Shown piece after piece: positions 37,530 through 47,851 of a stretch of 64,000 bases of DNA. The position numbers and the translations under genes are program-made. Source of the stretch: Pseudobacteriovorax sp. (GTDB lineage Bacteria > Bdellovibrionota_B > Oligoflexia > Oligoflexales > Oligoflexaceae). The stretch covers positions 102,221 through 166,220 of the forward strand of contig JABSRP010000019.1 in assembly GCA_013215145.1 (NCBI GenBank). Direction: 5' to 3'. Numbering within the stretch: the first letter of the stretch is position 1; each line of letters begins with the position of its first letter. Below the pieces are notes generated by a model. That model was given only the letters and a program-made list of their open reading frames with translations. It did not search any database and was not told the origin of the DNA.

Positions 37530-40400
37530 CTATCCTGCATCCTTGATGTCTTCTTGAGTGTGGATATTGGCTTGGAGAAGTGGGAAGTGTAATCGTGTTG
37601 TAAATCCGCGCCATTCGCCTGATTTTTTTTGGAATTGTATCTCTACAGTACCACCGATGGAGGCTAAAAATACCTTTATCGCATCCATGCCGATTCCACG
37701 TCCACTCATGTGGCTGGCTACCTCTTTTGTCGTAAATCCTGGGCGGAAAAGGATCTCTGACAGACGTTGGTTATCCTCTTCCATTTGTCCTGTGAGATTG
37801 CCAATGGATTCGGTATTGATCCCACGCCCGTCATCGCGAAATTCTGCAATCACTTGGTCGTCTGCAATACTGACTTTTAAGAACAGATGACCTTGTTCGC
37901 TTTTTTGTTTACTTAACCGCTCCTGGGGTGATTCGATTCCGTGATCCATAGAATTGCGAAGAATATGGATAAAAGCATCTCTCAAGGCTCTTTCCTGTTC
38001 TATTGATAGCCAAAAGCTGGGTACATCGAGATGTAAAGAAGGACTCGGTTTATCCAAAAACTTAGCAATATTGGATGATTCGTTCATAATGTCTTGAAAT
38101 AGCCACAGACTCGAAACAAACTCTACCTGATTCAGAATGCTTTCGATTCCCTTTGTTAAACTATAGTTGCCTATAGCAGTGGTCTCGCTTTTAAGTTTTT
38201 GTAAGAGATATTCAGGGATGAGATAAGCCGCCTGATCATGAGTATTCCATTTTAGTCTATCATCAGCCACCGAGCGTAGATCTAAAATAGCTTCTTTCAG
38301 AGCGTCTATATTGACTAAACTGAGATCGATGGGAAGATTATTTCGTAATCTTGTCATTAACTGAGACTCGATGCTATGTAACGCGTTCGCAATTTCTCCA
38401 AAGTCATATGTCCTGGCATTACCCTTTAAGGTGTGGATTCCCAGATAGGTGTTATGAAATTGTTCTTTATCAAGAGTGCTACCGATATTTATGGTTTTCA
38501 CTAATTCAAGTAATTGAGCGAGAAAGAGTCGATAGCGTTTTTGTCCAAGAGAAAGTAGTTGTCCTATCGCCTTCAAACTCATATCTTTGGTGGCATTATC
38601 CAGCTGAACCTGACGATTCTCCGTAATATCATTCATAGTGACAATGATCTGTGAGATCAGTTTGTCTGTGATGATGGGGCTCCAATCTATGCTGACAATG
38701 CGCTCGTCTCCATGATGCTTCATGACCAATTCGCGCGGAAGAGATGGTTGATTGACGGCAAAATTTAGTTCGTCTTGCCCAATGCACATATCCAAAACCG
38801 AAGAAATTACCGATTTTTCGTCCTTGGATAGGTTGGCCTTTTCTAACACCTGAGTGAATTGGTGTCCAGCGAGGTCGCTTCTGCCAAGGATTTTCGTAAG
38901 GTGTTTTGAGTATAAAGACCCAATCTTCAGGTCTTTACCAATGACACAGATACCTGCTTGGGTATTGTCCATAAGATAGTTCAAAGCTTGTGTGCGATTT
39001 TTGACCTTGATATCTAGATTTTTCACATGTGATGTGAGCTCTTGATTTAACTCAAGGATCGTCACTTCGTTATTTTCCACTGTCCTGAATGCTTCAGTGA
39101 ACCTTACAGATAGAGCCGTAGATTGAAACATGATAAATATCGATATGCCTATATTAGATAAATTGTACTGGTATGAGGAAAAAGACATATACATATCAGC
39201 AAAGGCAAATAGGCAATAAATTAGGAAGCCCGCTAAGGTTAGTTTGGCTCCCGTATTTTTATTATTAATCGCTTTGATCACAATATAAATCGTTAAAAAG
39301 TAGAACATCACGGCCTTAAACTGGACAAATCTCAGAATGATCGATGCATAAGGGAGTGGAACAAAAAGAGTCAACAGGATACACAATAACAGGACATTCA
39401 TTCCAATGATATTTGTTATTTTTGGAGTTTCCTGTGGGAAAAGCTCGTTCAGTAGCGCCCAAATATAATAAAATGCTATGTAGAAACAGATGTATTCGTA
39501 GCGAAAGGCAAAAGCTGTGGATATGTCGAGGTACTGAAACATGATTTGACTCCCGCCGGCCGTGAAGGCACGGAAGGTATTGGCTAGACATATTAGGCCA
39601 AAAACAAGGGCTGCTCGATTCCTTCTTCTAATCCCAAATAAAATGAAATGATAGAGACCCATGGTCGTGGCAACACCTATCAGTGTTGCATCAACAATCG
39701 TCTGATATCGCATAAACTTCCGGGAGGCTTCAAGTGATGATACTTCAAAACCTCTGATCATACCGCCATAAGATCGAGCATAAGAGGAGCTGTGCATGAC
39801 AAGGACTAATCGATCGCTTTTGGGCTGATAGTTTAGAATTTGAAACCCTGCTTTTCCTCGGGCTTCAGGGTTCGGAGTCACACTAATCTCACCGGAGGTG
39901 TAGACGCGTTCGCTATTGATAAATAGCTGACAGGCATGGAGGCAATAAGGCAGTTTAAAGGTTAAGATTCCTCTGTATTTTCCTATATCTAAGATTTTAC
40001 GAAAAGAGGCGTAGCCGTCAGCGGAGTACTTCATCACTGACGTCGTATAAAATTTCGTATTCACGGGTAGAACGATATCTGAGGTTTTTTTTGAATCTGG
40101 TGATATCAACTCGTAGGGAAACCACTCCCAATCTTTGGCAATATCTACGATGTGCTCAGCCTCTAGATGTTTTTCTAGATATACTGTGCCTTCGGCTTCT
40201 CGTGGAATAAGCCAACTGACTAGCATTATTAGTAGGACAAAGTACATAAAACTCCTAATTTTCCATTTTACTAATCGGCCTATTTTTAGATCAATTGCTA
40301 GGTAACGGCTGCACACCCTGGCGTTCTCAGGTTGCGTCATCATAGGCAAGTCCATTGAGTCGATCCTAAAATTAGTTATGGCACGACGGAAAGGTAGCAT
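37530..40400 (-). CDS. 7TM-DISM sensor / CheA-like histidine kinase
   Basis: In this 956-residue protein, an N-terminal hydrophobic segment (about 50-68) is followed by a periplasmic 7TMR-DISMED2-like sandwich (about 90-225). Seven hydrophobic stretches (about 230-430) then form the 7TM-DISM module. A coiled coil precedes a PAS-like domain (about 480-600, RALNYLMDNTQAGICVIGK). A histidine phosphotransfer helix has HTLKGNARTYDF, then come a dimerisation stretch and a CheA-type HATPase with N-box ILRNSMDHGIESPQERL, G1 DDGRGINTE and G2 SGRGIGMDAIK. The CheA-like rather than HisKA-type ATPase with a built-in HPt is distinctive. It probably feeds a separate response regulator; none is adjacent. 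The true start could be an internal Met near residue 53. Confidence 0.85.
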   Translation of the reverse strand: MLPFRRAITNFRIDSMDLPMMTQPENARVCSRYLAIDLKIGRLVKWKIRSFMYFVLLIMLVSWLIPREAEGTVYLEKHLEAEHIVDIAKDWEWFPYELISPDSKKTSDIVLPVNTKFYTTSVMKYSADGYASFRKILDIGKYRGILTFKLPYCLHACQLFINSERVYTSGEISVTPNPEARGKAGFQILNYQPKSDRLVLVMHSSSYARSYGGMIRGFEVSSLEASRKFMRYQTIVDATLIGVATTMGLYHFILFGIRRRNRAALVFGLICLANTFRAFTAGGSQIMFQYLDISTAFAFRYEYICFYIAFYYIWALLNELFPQETPKITNIIGMNVLLLCILLTLFVPLPYASIILRFVQFKAVMFYFLTIYIVIKAINNKNTGAKLTLAGFLIYCLFAFADMYMSFSSYQYNLSNIGISIFIMFQSTALSVRFTEAFRTVENNEVTILELNQELTSHVKNLDIKVKNRTQALNYLMDNTQAGICVIGKDLKIGSLYSKHLTKILGRSDLAGHQFTQVLEKANLSKDEKSVISSVLDMCIGQDELNFAVNQPSLPRELVMKHHGDERIVSIDWSPIITDKLISQIIVTMNDITENRQVQLDNATKDMSLKAIGQLLSLGQKRYRLFLAQLLELVKTINIGSTLDKEQFHNTYLGIHTLKGNARTYDFGEIANALHSIESQLMTRLRNNLPIDLSLVNIDALKEAILDLRSVADDRLKWNTHDQAAYLIPEYLLQKLKSETTAIGNYSLTKGIESILNQVEFVSSLWLFQDIMNESSNIAKFLDKPSPSLHLDVPSFWLSIEQERALRDAFIHILRNSMDHGIESPQERLSKQKSEQGHLFLKVSIADDQVIAEFRDDGRGINTESIGNLTGQMEEDNQRLSEILFRPGFTTKEVASHMSGRGIGMDAIKVFLASIGGTVEIQFQKKSGEWRGFTTRLHFPLLQANIHTQEDIKDAG

Positions 40401-40561
40401 GGTGTTTTTGAAGTGGATGGTAGAGATGTCCTCATAAATCGGTCAGGTAGTCATATTATTTTTGGAAATTTAAGTTGATATATATAAGATTTTTACAAGG
40501 ATGAAACCTGAACCTAGTAAGCTACCCAAAAATTTTCAGTCATAATATTTAGGAAGTCATC

Positions 40562-41809
40562 ATGCGACAGATTATTCTTATACTTGGCCTTGTTTGTAAT
40601 TTTTGTCTAACCACCGTCGCCTACACGAAATCGACGGTTCATCAAGATCCTCAGATACATTTGGGTCCTAGACCGTTTTTTCTTGTGAATCAGATGCAGG
40701 ATAGCCCGTTAAAGTCCAAACTCAAGTCTTGTGAGCCCAAGACTATGAAGCCTTCACTATTCTCCATAGGGCACCGCGGTGCTCCTCTTTTGTTTCCTGA
40801 GCATACTAAGGAATCCTACTTAGCTGCGATTAAGATGGGGGCCGGCATTCTGGAATGTGATGTGACATTCACAAAGGATCGCCAATTGGTATGCCGTCAC
40901 GCTCAGTGTGATCTGCACGCCTCCACCGATATTCTGAGTCGACCTGATCTAGCAAAAACATGCCGGAAGCCATTTCAACCATACAATGAGGCCACAGGAG
41001 CAAAAGCTTCGGCTGAATGCTGCACCAGCGATATTACCTTAGCTCAATTTCGCAGCCTTTGTGGCAAGATGGATGGCGTGAATGAAATGGCAAGTTCACC
41101 GGCGGACTTTATGAACGGGACCTCTCAATTTCGCACGGATCTTTATGCGACTTGTGGGACGCTTATGACGCATAAGGAAAGTATCGCTCTGTTCAAGTCC
41201 AACGGTGTAAAGATGACTCCAGAATTAAAAGAGCCTATGGTTCCCATGCCATTTGAAGGTAAGTACTCTCAACAGGATTATGCTCAGCAGTTGATCAATG
41301 AGTACAAAGCTGCTGGCGTTGCGGCAAATGATGTTTGGGCTCAGTCCTTTCAGCTGGACGATATAAAATATTGGATCCGTGCAGAGCCAGAATTTGCGCG
41401 TCAAGCGGTCTATTTGGATGGACGATACAGTGACGAATTCTTTGATCACAGTAAGCCCGAGACCTGGAATCCGTCTATGAAAGAATTATCAGAGATGGGT
41501 GTAAAGTACATCGGATCGCCGACGTGGATGCTCTTAAAGACAGGTGCAAACAAGCAAATCGTCGCCTCTGACTATGCAAAGGCAGCGAAGAAAGATGGGT
41601 TGTCGTTGATCGCTTGGACAGTTGAGCGCTCCGGTCAGATTTCACAGGGAGGTGGCTGGTATTATCAAACCATAGCTTCAGCCATTCAGAACGAGGGCGA
41701 TGTGTTTCGCGTCATCGATACGCTGGCTCAAGATGTAGGCGTTGAAAATATCTTCAGTGATTGGCCGGCAACGACGACTTATTATGCAAACTGCTTTAAT
41801 CTAAAATAG
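40562..41809 (+). CDS. Glycerophosphodiester phosphodiesterase-family protein, secreted
   Basis: This 415-residue protein has a signal peptide (residues 1-20, ending VAYT). The GDPD barrel begins IGHRGAPLLFPEHTKESY, whose His/Arg/Glu set is catalytic in the family, then ECDVTFTKDRQLVCRHAQCD, which binds metal. Later barrel motifs are MTPELKEP, VWAQSF, WTVERSGQ and IFSDWPATT. The enzyme would hydrolyse deacylated phospholipid glycerophosphodiesters, releasing glycerol 3-phosphate. Cysteine richness (CEPK, CTSDIT, CGKM, CGTL) suits an extracytoplasmic location. AGGAAG precedes the ATG. The stop overlaps the start of an unexplained coding-looking fragment in another frame. Confidence 0.85.
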   Translation: MRQIILILGLVCNFCLTTVAYTKSTVHQDPQIHLGPRPFFLVNQMQDSPLKSKLKSCEPKTMKPSLFSIGHRGAPLLFPEHTKESYLAAIKMGAGILECDVTFTKDRQLVCRHAQCDLHASTDILSRPDLAKTCRKPFQPYNEATGAKASAECCTSDITLAQFRSLCGKMDGVNEMASSPADFMNGTSQFRTDLYATCGTLMTHKESIALFKSNGVKMTPELKEPMVPMPFEGKYSQQDYAQQLINEYKAAGVAANDVWAQSFQLDDIKYWIRAEPEFARQAVYLDGRYSDEFFDHSKPETWNPSMKELSEMGVKYIGSPTWMLLKTGANKQIVASDYAKAAKKDGLSLIAWTVERSGQISQGGGWYYQTIASAIQNEGDVFRVIDTLAQDVGVENIFSDWPATTTYYANCFNLK

Positions 41810-42014
41810 ACAGAGAGAGGATTGTTTCGAGGATAACGGGAAAAGTTGGCTAGGGCAGGCGTTTGGTCTAGATAGAGTGAATGGAAATCCCTTCACATCA
41901 AAAATTGCGGTGATATTTTTAAGTCGCGATGACGCTAAAATTGCACCAAGTGTGGATGGTGTTCCATCCTCTCTCAAAGGTAAGACGTGCGGCCTAGGCA
42001 AATATTGCAAATAA
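41805..42014 (+). pseudogene. Orphan coding-like fragment after the phosphodiesterase
   Basis: In a frame different from the phosphodiesterase there is an open stretch of about 67 codons with natural-looking composition: NGKSWLGQAFGLDRVNG, SKIAVIFLSRDDAKIAPSVD, GVPSSLKGKTCGLGKYC, then TAA at 42012-42014. It has no start codon (a stop lies at 41802-41804), so it cannot be an independent gene as read. It could be the tail of a former gene or of a longer phosphodiesterase version. Confidence 0.35.
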
Positions 42015-42085
42015 AGCTCTGTCTTTTAGGGTGTTTAATTGGCATGGTGGCAAGAATAGTTAAGACAATTGGAGAAATACAACAT

Positions 42086-43267
42086 TTACTCGTTTATAAA
42101 TGTTAGCGGATTAGTGTTATTAGCTGTTGGATACAAAGCTGCAATGGCCTCGCGATCCCTTTGTTTTACCTGGTCAATTCCGCTGTAGCCCATGATGGAA
42201 TCATACAGAGATTCATTAGTCTCTGGATCTCTGGAGAACTCATGACCTAACCCTAACATATGACCAAATTCATGAGTGATGGTCGATACCAATGATGTTT
42301 TTACAAAACTGCGCTTATGTGCTGCCAGGAATATAAAGCTATGGCTCGAAACTATTTCTTGGCTAAACTGGTTGATAATGACAAGAGCCGACCCCAATTC
42401 GGCTAGGTTCTCCTGATCTTCCATACGGTACTGATCAATCATCTGAATGCACTTCTGATTGATATCACTAAACGGTCTTGGCGTTTCGTCGACGGCGATT
42501 GAGTAATCTAAGCCGGATATTTTACCTTCAGAGGTTGCCCATGAATTAATGGCCTCTCTGACATCACGTTCTTGAGCTAAGGCCTCTTTTCCGCAGATGC
42601 TGACTTCTAGTGGTTGGCGCCAGCCGATGGCCTTATCCCTACCCAGAAAAAAAGCAAAATTTTCTGAAGTGGTGCGCTTCATTCTTCGATGGTTTTGATC
42701 GAAGTTTTTGGTAAAAAACATGGCGGTAAGCTTCTTGCCTTGGCTATCTTCTGATGTGAATAAAATGCTAAACGTGAAGCCATCCTCACTCACACTGTAG
42801 TGGAGCGGTTCAACTGGGCTTGTTTGTGTGCTTGCTATAGTCTTCAGGTTCAGGTGTCCCTTGCTATCCTTGACGAAGGACAATGTTGGGTACCCTGTGA
42901 CGTTGCTGGCTCTGTAGTGGTAAGTCGTCTCCGTCGCCTTCGCAAATGCATACTGAGGAGCCTCGATAAATCGAGTTCTGCCCGAACTACTATTGGCTTT
43001 TTCAAGCTCAGCCTGACCATTTATACGATTTTCTGCCGATACCACGCTTTTTTGTTTGATCTCGATAAATCCAGATAGTGCAAACGAGGCAAAGGAGGGG
43101 AGGTTATTTTCCTGAAAAGGGCTTGTGCGATTTTGGTCCGTATTTTCAACGAGTTCAAGTGGGTCGCCATGGATAAAGAATTCGACAGGCTGGCTAGTAT
43201 CTTTATTTTGCTTCTGCTTACAGCTGATCGTAGCTAGTATTAGGACAAATATGTTTAGTAATTTCAT
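42086..43267 (-). CDS. Zinc metalloprotease (metzincin-like), lipoprotein
   Basis: The frame is open from 43354, but I choose the ATG at 43267, which gives a lipoprotein signal MKLLNIFVLILATISC. The ORF runs about 393 residues. The zinc-binding consensus HEFGHMLGLGH (HExxHxxGxxH) is near the C-terminus, followed by SIMGYSG, a likely Met-turn. This defines a metzincin-type endopeptidase. Conserved Cys (CGKEALA, KCIQM) may form a disulfide. The N-terminal half is a possible propeptide or substrate-binding part with no signature. It is predicted to be periplasmic or surface-exposed. A trypsin-like protease gene lies next to it on the same strand. Confidence 0.85.
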   Translation of the reverse strand: MKLLNIFVLILATISCKQKQNKDTSQPVEFFIHGDPLELVENTDQNRTSPFQENNLPSFASFALSGFIEIKQKSVVSAENRINGQAELEKANSSSGRTRFIEAPQYAFAKATETTYHYRASNVTGYPTLSFVKDSKGHLNLKTIASTQTSPVEPLHYSVSEDGFTFSILFTSEDSQGKKLTAMFFTKNFDQNHRRMKRTTSENFAFFLGRDKAIGWRQPLEVSICGKEALAQERDVREAINSWATSEGKISGLDYSIAVDETPRPFSDINQKCIQMIDQYRMEDQENLAELGSALVIINQFSQEIVSSHSFIFLAAHKRSFVKTSLVSTITHEFGHMLGLGHEFSRDPETNESLYDSIMGYSGIDQVKQRDREAIAALYPTANNTNPLTFINE

Positions 43268-43401
43268 CGAGATATCCACACAACAAGAAACAACAACAAC
43301 AATCTCAAGCCGATAATAGTCGAAATCAACTATCAAGTCAAGCAAAAATGACATATTTTTAAAAATATGTCTTTATACTAGAGATTTCAATGTATTACTG
43401 T

Positions 43402-45150
43402 TTAGAAGACGGTTAGGCCGTTAACGCGACATCTGTTTATCAAGTCGCGACGCATTGAGGAAAGTCTCGAATCTCTCAGTATCAGCGACATATCACGGGA
43501 AGACAGGCTATTTATGCGTCCTAACTCCGGGAATTGGCTGACAGCAATTCCCACATAAAAAATTCCATCAGAGCCTCTTACGGACGCCGTAGAGGACAAA
43601 TCGTGGGTTGGGGCTTCCAAAGCGAAGGCAAAGGGGCATTCAAGTTTCCAACTGATCAGGTCCTGGGATGTTGAATCATTATTCAAGCGTAAGGAGACGC
43701 GATCGTCGCTGGCAGTATTTTGGAGTTCCATGCGAAGATTGGGTTTTGGGTCTTCGTATTCCGTCAATGGATAGACTAAAGGCCGAGCTAGCTTCGGCGA
43801 TGATGCAATAGCCCATGACCGATTACGTTCCCGATTGGAAACCAAACGAAAGGTGTAGCCAAAGTCATTGCAAGTCGCAAGTTGAGTCATACTAGAAAGA
43901 TCTTCCGTAACCGACTCTGCTCGCAAACTGTAGTAAAGTTGATTTTCAAAGGTCACGTCGAAGGTATTTTTGGTTTCTGAATACCGGAAGGCATAACCGC
44001 GACCGAAGCAACCAACGTTGTCAGCCGTTACAGATCCCAACTGGAAAAGCGCAAACTCGCCGGGCCTTTGCCAGGTCAAGAACTCTGTACCTGTTGGTAA
44101 GGCTATTAGAGACGTCGTAACATCTTCAAAATAATTATTTTTATAGGTGCAGGTCGTGATGGAGGAAGACGCTGCGAGGATCCCTTCGTATTGAGATCGA
44201 TCAATTTGACTAAAGGATTCAAATGTCTTGCGTGAGTCTATTTGATTTTTATTAGAGAAATTCTGACGTGATAGAGATACTTTTTTGGACCTTAGGATAA
44301 AGTCACAGTGTTGCATAACCTGCTTTTGAATCCTGTCAGGCTGAGCCGAGCTTGTGGGTGAATAATAATCGGCGACGCTATAATCGATCCAATCTAGATA
44401 ACTTGATATGGACGTATATACACCGGGCTTACCAGCCTGCCCACATCCTTCTCCCCAACTGACGATTCCAGCAAGGCTAGGTAAGTCATCACTACCGAAT
44501 ACTACGAGTGGCCCTCCCGAGTCTCCTTGGCAAGCATCAACGCCACCCTCACTCAAGTTACCAGCGCATATTTGATCGGAACCAATGTTAAACCCTGGGT
44601 AAGCGTTCTGGCATGAGCTAATCGGGAGAAGTGGCACGTCTACCTGATGAACATCCTTGCCAATCCATCTACCCATCGATGTTAGGTTTCCTAGACCGAC
44701 AATTCTTCCTTCAGCAAATACTGTCTCTGGGTCCTGAACCTCACTCAGTGAAATCCTAGAGTTATTGGCCTGGTGCTCCCCTGTAGGGTCTGCGAAGGTT
44801 AAGATAGCGATATCGTTTTCGAAGGTTACAGGATCAAAGGACTCATGGACAATGATACCATTGACTAGTAGTCGTTTAGGTTCGCTCGAATTACCTAGAT
44901 TTTTGACTATTTCGATCCGATCTTGCCGATCGTAGACGCAGTGGGCGGCGGTCAAAATGAGATTGTTTTGTAGAAGCGTACCCCCACAGAAGGTCTGATC
45001 GCTGCCATATTCGGCAAGACCTACGTAAAAATTATAATCGCGATCGATAGTAGAACCACCGATGACGTGAATGTCAGAGCTTGAGTTTAGGTCTGAATGA
45101 CATGACATAAGCAAGCAAAAACTAAGACAGAATGTAGTTCTAATGGGCAT
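43402..45150 (-). CDS. Trypsin-like serine protease, lipoprotein, with C-terminal extension
   Basis: In this 582-residue protein, a signal with LLMSC (Cys17) anchors it as a lipoprotein. The S1 domain spans about residues 30-265 and has the full triad: His in LTAAHCVYD, Asp in NDIAILTF and Ser in CQGDSGGPLVV. IGGSTIDRDY at the activation site and the substrate-pocket segment SWGEGCGQAGKPGVY are also present. About 300 further residues follow with no recognised domain, possibly beta-rich. Trypsin-like activity toward Lys/Arg substrates is expected from the Asp near the SGGP motif. GGAGTT precedes the ATG. The metalloprotease gene is just downstream, so both may act on the same substrates. Confidence 0.9.
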   Translation of the reverse strand: MPIRTTFCLSFCLLMSCHSDLNSSSDIHVIGGSTIDRDYNFYVGLAEYGSDQTFCGGTLLQNNLILTAAHCVYDRQDRIEIVKNLGNSSEPKRLLVNGIIVHESFDPVTFENDIAILTFADPTGEHQANNSRISLSEVQDPETVFAEGRIVGLGNLTSMGRWIGKDVHQVDVPLLPISSCQNAYPGFNIGSDQICAGNLSEGGVDACQGDSGGPLVVFGSDDLPSLAGIVSWGEGCGQAGKPGVYTSISSYLDWIDYSVADYYSPTSSAQPDRIQKQVMQHCDFILRSKKVSLSRQNFSNKNQIDSRKTFESFSQIDRSQYEGILAASSSITTCTYKNNYFEDVTTSLIALPTGTEFLTWQRPGEFALFQLGSVTADNVGCFGRGYAFRYSETKNTFDVTFENQLYYSLRAESVTEDLSSMTQLATCNDFGYTFRLVSNRERNRSWAIASSPKLARPLVYPLTEYEDPKPNLRMELQNTASDDRVSLRLNNDSTSQDLISWKLECPFAFALEAPTHDLSSTASVRGSDGIFYVGIAVSQFPELGRINSLSSRDMSLILRDSRLSSMRRDLINRCRVNGLTVF

Positions 45151-45270
45151 GGGTGAACTCCACTAAACAAACAAGGTGTCTGCTTTTTAACCCATTAATT
45201 ACGATTTTGGTAGAGAATTTTGACTGGCGAGCCGAAAAAAGACTATTTGCAGCTCGTTATGTCATATCGA

Positions 45271-45780
45271 TTATTTTTTCGCGTCAGTAAAGCTAGCTGC
45301 AAATCGTTCTAAGCCGTTTTCTTTGAGTTTATCCACCGGAACGAAGCGCAAAGCCGCTGAGTTGATGCAATACCTTAGGCCAGTGGGTTTTGGTCCGTCT
45401 TTAAATACGTGGCCAAGGTGTGAGTCACCGCCTTTAGATCGCACCTCCGTGCGAACCATGAATAAAGAACGATCGGTTTTTTCGACGATATTGTCCTTGA
45501 CTAGTGGCTGGGTAAAAGAAGGCCAGCCAGTTCCTGACTTATACTTATCGAGGGAACTAAAAAGTGGCTCTCCAGAAACGATATCGACATAAATCCCGTG
45601 CTCTTTATTGTCCCAGTACTTATTCTTAAAGGGAGGTTCCGTGCCGTCCTCCTGTGTCACATAGTATTGCAGTTCGGTAAGCTTCTTCTTTAAGGCTTTT
45701 TTTTCCGCGTCTGATTTTGTGCTAGCAATCAAAGAAAAACTGTAAAATATCATGATGATAGATAATATCATAGCTTTCAC
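45271..45780 (-). CDS. msrB: Peptide methionine-(R)-S-oxide reductase, exported
   Basis: This 169-residue protein starts at GTG 45780, supported by GGAGG six bases upstream. A signal peptide (residues 1-19) suggests a periplasmic form. Motifs are [23 protein letters not shown] and the catalytic [11 protein letters not shown]. MsrB reduces methionine-R-sulfoxide in proteins using thioredoxin-type donors. The four zinc cysteines found in some MsrBs are absent (SGEPLF and RSKGGD take their places), as in the non-zinc class. It likely repairs envelope proteins. The neighbouring gene upstream is on the opposite strand. Confidence 0.94.
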   Translation of the reverse strand: MKAMILSIIMIFYSFSLIASTKSDAEKKALKKKLTELQYYVTQEDGTEPPFKNKYWDNKEHGIYVDIVSGEPLFSSLDKYKSGTGWPSFTQPLVKDNIVEKTDRSLFMVRTEVRSKGGDSHLGHVFKDGPKPTGLRYCINSAALRFVPVDKLKENGLERFAASFTDAKK

Positions 45781-45938
45781 TGGGCACCTCCAGGGCTCAA
45801 GTTATTGTCCTCAATTACTTCGCTTTTTCGACGCTGCTAGTTACAATCTTTAGAGCGCCAGGTCTAAGAGTCATCTTAATGGTTTACCATGAGTTTGGCC
45901 TAAGTTTGGCTAATATCTTGCTGTTACGGGGGGGACAC

Positions 45939-47490
45939 TTGAAGCGCACACTCCTAATTATGGCCGTCGTACTTTCACAGTATTCGTGCAAACAAGTCGA
46001 CGACAAACGAAGTACTCTTGATTCCATAGTTTCATCGGATCGAGAGGGTGAGACACCAATACTAACAGAAAACCGATCAATGGACTCCTTCCAAACCAAT
46101 AGAACCCAGGCTGCAGCGAACCGATCCGCTGCAATCGGTATGCTATATTTCCTATGGCACTGCCCGTCTCTCACTGCTCCAAGGAATATAGGAAGCATTT
46201 TATCTGATGCTCAAATCAATACTGCTACGTTAGGTGGCTAGCAGGAAGCCGTTGCCTTTATGCAGGCCAACCCCGAAAAGTTCTTTAGCTTTCCCTCAGT
46301 TGGAGGTGAGACAGTAGCCAATTTTTGGAGTTGGTGGGCGGAGCCGAGCTCTGGAATCTATTGCCTCACAAGGGATCGCCAAGTCCTGCGACGTCATGCC
46401 GAAGTTTTGGGTGATATGGGAGTCGATTTTATCGTCCTTGATATTTCTAACTGGCCTAATGTGAAAGAAGATTTAGCGGAAGAGCAAATTATTCAACCAT
46501 TACTTGCATTACTCGACGAATGGAGTCGCATTCCTAACGCTCCCAAAGTCGTGGGCTGGACTCCCTTTCAAAACTTCAACTCGAGTCTGCCTAAGGAGAG
46601 GCGAGATAAATCAAAGCTCATTCCTGCTATGGTAGATTTGATCGCATCTCTTCTAAAAAACAACTATCCGCAGCTCATATTTCGTGCAGAGTCAGGAAAG
46701 GGGTTGCTTTTGGAAGTTGATGATACCGATCGATTTTCTGATCAGCAGCAAAAAGCAGAAGTTTGGGCCAGAATGCAAGGAGATTGGGATATCTACAAAA
46801 TGTGGGGACTTCGGGATATCAGTCGTAGTGGACGGGAAAAGGAATGGAGCTTTCTCTCTACCTGTTCCAACGAATCAATGTTTCTCGAAAGCTTCGGTTT
46901 TGATCATTGCCATCAATCTGTGAGTCGGGTCCAAATTCCGGTGGTGGCAGGCTATCAAAAAAGCTACGTTACCAGAGAACCAACTGTTCGAAAATTTTAC
47001 GGTCGGACGCTTGTCAGCCAGTTTAGTAGGGCTTTTGATCCTCAATTGGCTCAGATACCCTTCATCTTCATTACCGGCTGGAATGAGTGGATGGCGCAAA
47101 TCCAAAAAACGGGACCAGGAGAAGGTCCAGCTCAGTTTGTTGATCTTTTCGATGAAGAGCGTAATCGAGATCTTGAGCCTGGTGGTAAAAGTGGATCATA
47201 TTACAAAGATCTCGTTAAAAACTAATCGGTAATTATCGGGCAGGTCGCGATTTTTACTTGAGTGACTATATATTAACTTCCGAGTATCTCTTCGATCACG
47301 AATACTATGCTGCAAAATATCAAGATGTGCGAGATGCATTGGGGGTCGAAAGAGCTGCGCTGTGGAATCATTATCAAAATTTTGGGATCAACGAAAATAG
47401 GCGACCAAGTTTGGCCTATGATCCTGCTGTTTACCGAACTCAGCATGGTGATCTAGCCAGCCTTTCTGCTCGAGATCGATGGTATCACTT
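45939..47490 (+). pseudogene. Decayed GH99-like lipoprotein gene
   Basis: A lipoprotein signal from TTG 45939 (LLIMAVVLSQYSC) leads into a GH99-like domain. The first ORF stops at an in-frame TAG (46239-46241), which sits where the same frame continues QEAVAFMQANPEKFF, as if a Trp codon had mutated. The next ORF (from 46260) runs in the same frame and has FWSWWAEPSSGIYC, VDFIVLDISNWP, TGWNEWMAQI and FVDLFDEERNRDLEPGG. It ends at YYKDLVKN. One additional A in the A5 tract at 47217-47221 would continue it as KKLIGNYRAGRDFY and then YLFDHEYYAAKYQDVRDAL. That module then runs into an IS256 transposase fragment near 47486. Two or three lesions support a pseudogene. Confidence 0.65.
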
Positions 47491-47851
47491 TACTAAAACG
47501 TTTGAGGCTAAGTACCCGACTGCTGTAGAAAAACTTGTTAAGACTAAAGAGTTAACAATGCAATTCTACGATTTTCCAGCTGAGCACTGGAGTCACATCA
47601 GATCGACGAACCCAATTGAGTCTATGTTCGCTACGGTTAGGCTAAGGACCCGAAAAACTAAAGGTTGCGGTAGCAGAAAAGCGACGCTGGCAATAGTTTA
47701 TCAATTGGCCTGCTGTGCGCAGAAAAGGTGGAGGGCACTTAACGGTTCAGATTTAATGGCAGATATCGTTGATGCTAGATTTCGATTTAAGGATGGGATA
47801 AAAGAGGCTGTCAGTGACGCTGACCTTCTTACCTCAAACACCAAGTTCTAA
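47486..47851 (+). mobile_element. IS256-family transposase C-terminal remnant
   Basis: About 115 codons read in frame match the end of a Mutator/IS256 transposase: FEAKYPTAVEKLVK, MQFYDFPAEHWSHIRS, TNPIESMFATVRLRTRKTKG, then AQKRWRALNG. The catalytic DDE residues lie further N-terminal and are missing. It forms a chimeric ORF with the end of the preceding decayed gene (47258-47851). I do not see clear terminal inverted repeats. The element is therefore a dead fragment. Confidence 0.75.
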
